From: an uncultured Lachnospiraceae bacterium
GTDB taxonomy: Bacteria > Bacillota > Clostridia > Lachnospirales > Lachnospiraceae
Direction of reading: 5' to 3'
Length of the DNA stretch: 7,175 bases
Assembly: GCA_944376975.1 (NCBI GenBank)
Contig: CALWEE010000077.1
Location: 1 to 7,175, forward strand
Shown: piece by piece, positions 6,931-7,175 of the stretch
Numbering within the stretch: position 1 is the stretch's first letter
How the letters are laid out: each line of letters starts with the position of its first letter
The notes under the pieces: generated by a model
What the model was told of the DNA's origin: nothing
The model's input: the letters and a program-made list of their open reading frames with translations, nothing else
Database searches by the model: none
Position numbers and translations under genes: made by a program

Positions 6931-6971
6931 AATCGGATCCAAACGGCGTGCCGAAAAAAGGAAAAAATGTG

Positions 6972-7000
6972 TTGACAAACAGAGGGCAGGGTGATACTAT
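6972..7000 (+). promoter_or_regulatory. rRNA operon promoter P1
   Basis: Consensus TTGACA (6972-6977), a 17-bp spacer ending in TGA (extended -10 TG at 6992-6993) and -10 TACTAT (6995-7000). An A-rich tract just upstream (6954-6968) could act as an UP element. It shares its design with the promoter 83 bp downstream. Together with the boxA-like element and the lack of an ORF, this points to a ribosomal RNA operon rather than a protein gene. Confidence 0.75.
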
Positions 7001-7016
7001 AAGAAAGCGCTTCCGA
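7001..7016 (+). promoter_or_regulatory. Degenerate cre-like palindrome at the P1 start point
   Basis: AAGCGCTT (7005-7012) is a perfect palindrome at the predicted P1 transcription start. Compared with the CcpA cre consensus WTGNNARCGNWWWCAW it matches the core but misses three positions. It could be a CcpA-type site, an unrelated dimer site or chance; evidence is weak. Confidence 0.2.
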
Positions 7017-7054
7017 AAAAGACTGGAAAGAACTGAAAAAGATCAAAAAAGTTC

Positions 7055-7083
7055 TTGACAGAAAAAGGAAGATGTGATAGTCT
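7055..7083 (+). promoter_or_regulatory. rRNA operon promoter P2
   Basis: Consensus TTGACA (7055-7060), a 17-bp spacer ending in TGA, and a weak -10 TAGTCT (7078-7083) rescued by the extended TG at 7075-7076. The sequence after the spacer (TGATAGTCTAATAAAG) closely parallels P1 (TGATACTATAAGAAAG), so the pair looks like a tandem duplication of one promoter design, typical of rRNA operons. Confidence 0.72.
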
Positions 7084-7105
7084 AATAAAGCTGTGTGAAA
7101 CAGCA

Positions 7106-7124
7106 GGAACCTTGAAAACCAAAT
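7106..7124 (+). promoter_or_regulatory. boxA-like element in the 16S rRNA leader
   Basis: The sequence GGAACCTTGAAAACCAAAT resembles the Firmicutes rRNA leader element of the type TTCTTTGAAAACTAAA, where NusB/S10-based antitermination assembles and which also lies near the 16S processing stem. It lies about 20 nt after the P2 -10. Its position between tandem promoters and the window end supports 16S rRNA following outside the window. Confidence 0.65.
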
Positions 7125-7149
7125 AATAAGACGATCCCGAAAATTCCAG

Positions 7150-7167
7150 ATATGCCAAAAGGCATAT
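7150..7167 (+). other. Hairpin in the rRNA leader
   Basis: ATATGCC (7150-7156) pairs perfectly with GGCATAT (7161-7167) around an AAAA loop. No T tract follows (GAGGATTT), so a terminator is unlikely. It may be part of the structured pre-16S leader that is removed in processing. Confidence 0.5.
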
Positions 7168-7175
7168 GAGGATTT

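Noticed and set aside
6944..6953. CGGCGTGCCG as a radA terminator stem
   Set aside because: The stem is too short (3-4 bp) and is followed by As rather than Ts.

Overview
This window looks like chromosomal housekeeping DNA from a moderately GC-rich member of the Clostridia. Lachnospiraceae or a close relative is most likely. That placement is inferred from the protein sequences, the strong AGGAGG-type ribosome binding sites, the TTGACA/TATAAT promoters, the clpC-radA neighbourhood and the style of the rRNA leader; no database search was possible. All supported genes are on the + strand.

Layout: (1) the 3' part of purD (purine synthesis) runs in from the left edge. (2) A promoter overlaps the purD stop codon and is followed at once by a long hairpin, then a HAD-IIA phosphatase gene and a clear terminator. 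(3) A strong extended -10 promoter, with a perfect 7-bp inverted repeat over its -10 element, drives a short YtrA-type GntR regulator. The AAA+ unfoldase gene clpC follows 14 bp later. (4) A 137-aa cysteine-free protein of unknown function follows and ends in a strong terminator. (5) radA, for the DNA recombination/repair ATPase, comes next. (6) The last 245 bp hold no gene. They hold two near-identical tandem promoters, a boxA-like antitermination element and a leader hairpin: the promoter/leader region of an rRNA operon whose 16S gene should begin just beyond the right edge.

The most notable point is the regulatory wiring of clpC. In Bacillus and many other Firmicutes clpC sits in ctsR-mcsA-mcsB-clpC-radA-disA. 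Here the place of CtsR/McsA/McsB is taken by a GntR/YtrA-family repressor-like gene with a candidate self-operator. The 137-aa protein lies between clpC and radA, and an rRNA operon occupies the place where disA is often found. I see no mobile element, CRISPR array, tRNA or clearly broken gene.
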